Assembly (NCBI GenBank): GCA_020637795.1
Contig: JACKJT010000003.1
Location: forward strand, 62,001 to 126,000
Source: Hoeflea sp.
Lineage (GTDB): Bacteria; Pseudomonadota; Alphaproteobacteria; Rhizobiales; Rhizobiaceae
Direction of reading: 5' to 3'
DNA: 64,000 nucleotides
Shown here: positions 63,895 through 64,000 of the stretch, one piece after another
Layout of the letters: each line of letters begins with the position of its first letter
How positions within the stretch are numbered: the first letter of the stretch is position 1
The notes under the pieces: model-generated
What the model was told of the DNA's origin: nothing
Database searches by the model: none
What the model saw: the letters and a program-made list of their open reading frames with translations, nothing else
Program-made: the position numbers and the translations under genes

Positions 63895-64000
63895 GACGGC
63901 CCCTTCCACGTCTGAAGACCATCAGGATCGCACGAAAACCTTTCAGCCAGATTGACCGGCCAGGTCTGAATCGGGACCGGCGGCACCGCCAGCCCCTGTT

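Overview
This 64 kb window is a G+C-rich chromosomal segment of an alphaproteobacterium of the Rhizobiales, most likely in or near the Rhizobiaceae/Phyllobacteriaceae (a Hoeflea-like bacterium is a reasonable guess, not proven). The main evidence is the order carB - greA - lpsB - two more LPS glycosyltransferases - a GT2 glycosyltransferase - lrp - trxB - lsrB, which as I recall matches Sinorhizobium/Agrobacterium. Typical families of the order also occur: BA14K, tandem DUF1344, LsrB/VtlR with an adjacent AbcR-type sRNA, and rplY-pth. No phage, insertion sequence, CRISPR array, tRNA or rRNA gene was found. It reads as core chromosome with a few accessory genes (P450, chromate transporter, TetR-controlled membrane proteins).

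Layout. 0.3-8.8 kb: an XRE/MmyB regulator divergent from a small membrane protein with a perfect palindrome between them, an FMN reductase, a MATE exporter, an MscS channel, a zinc metallopeptidase, a DUF2306 membrane fusion divergent from a membrane-anchored LytTR regulator, and a c-type cytochrome. 9.1-19.1 kb: carB, a cluster of intergenic palindromes, an SRPBCC protein, a DUF2235 hydrolase, a DadA-like oxidoreductase, an endonuclease/exonuclease/phosphatase protein, and a P450 behind an apparently perfect class II FNR/FixK promoter. 19.4-28.1 kb: greA with a terminator-like leader, the LPS core block, lrp, trxB, lsrB and the AbcR-type sRNA. 28-41.5 kb: a LysR regulator, lipid kinase, DUF2177, aspartate aminotransferase, EAL protein, PQQ-type sugar dehydrogenase, DMT transporter, duplicated DUF1344 genes, cspA, BA14K, a metallo-beta-lactamase-fold hydrolase, a second MscS channel and an AsnC regulator.

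41.6-47.7 kb: ilvE divergent from marR across a perfect inverted repeat; marR overlaps an OmpR-type response regulator whose probable histidine kinase lies 2.3 kb further on, separated by a chemotaxis receptor. 47.8-56.2 kb: csaA, proC, a YbjN protein, a UbiK-like protein, then lgt - midA - pgeF - M24 hydrolase, a lipoprotein and prs. 56.2-64 kb: chrA preceded by a rhodanese gene broken by an in-frame amber codon, two TetR-controlled membrane-protein loci (one with nested perfect inverted repeats), rplY with promoter and terminator-like leader, pth, a YHS protein and a small membrane protein.

The most informative non-coding signals are the AbcR-type sRNA beside lsrB, the FNR-type box of the P450 gene at exactly class II geometry, the rplY and greA leaders, and several perfect palindromes in divergent regulator/target spaces. 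Starts were moved from the longest possible ORF where a Shine-Dalgarno sequence or family length argued for it. Family names come from recognition of motifs without a database search.
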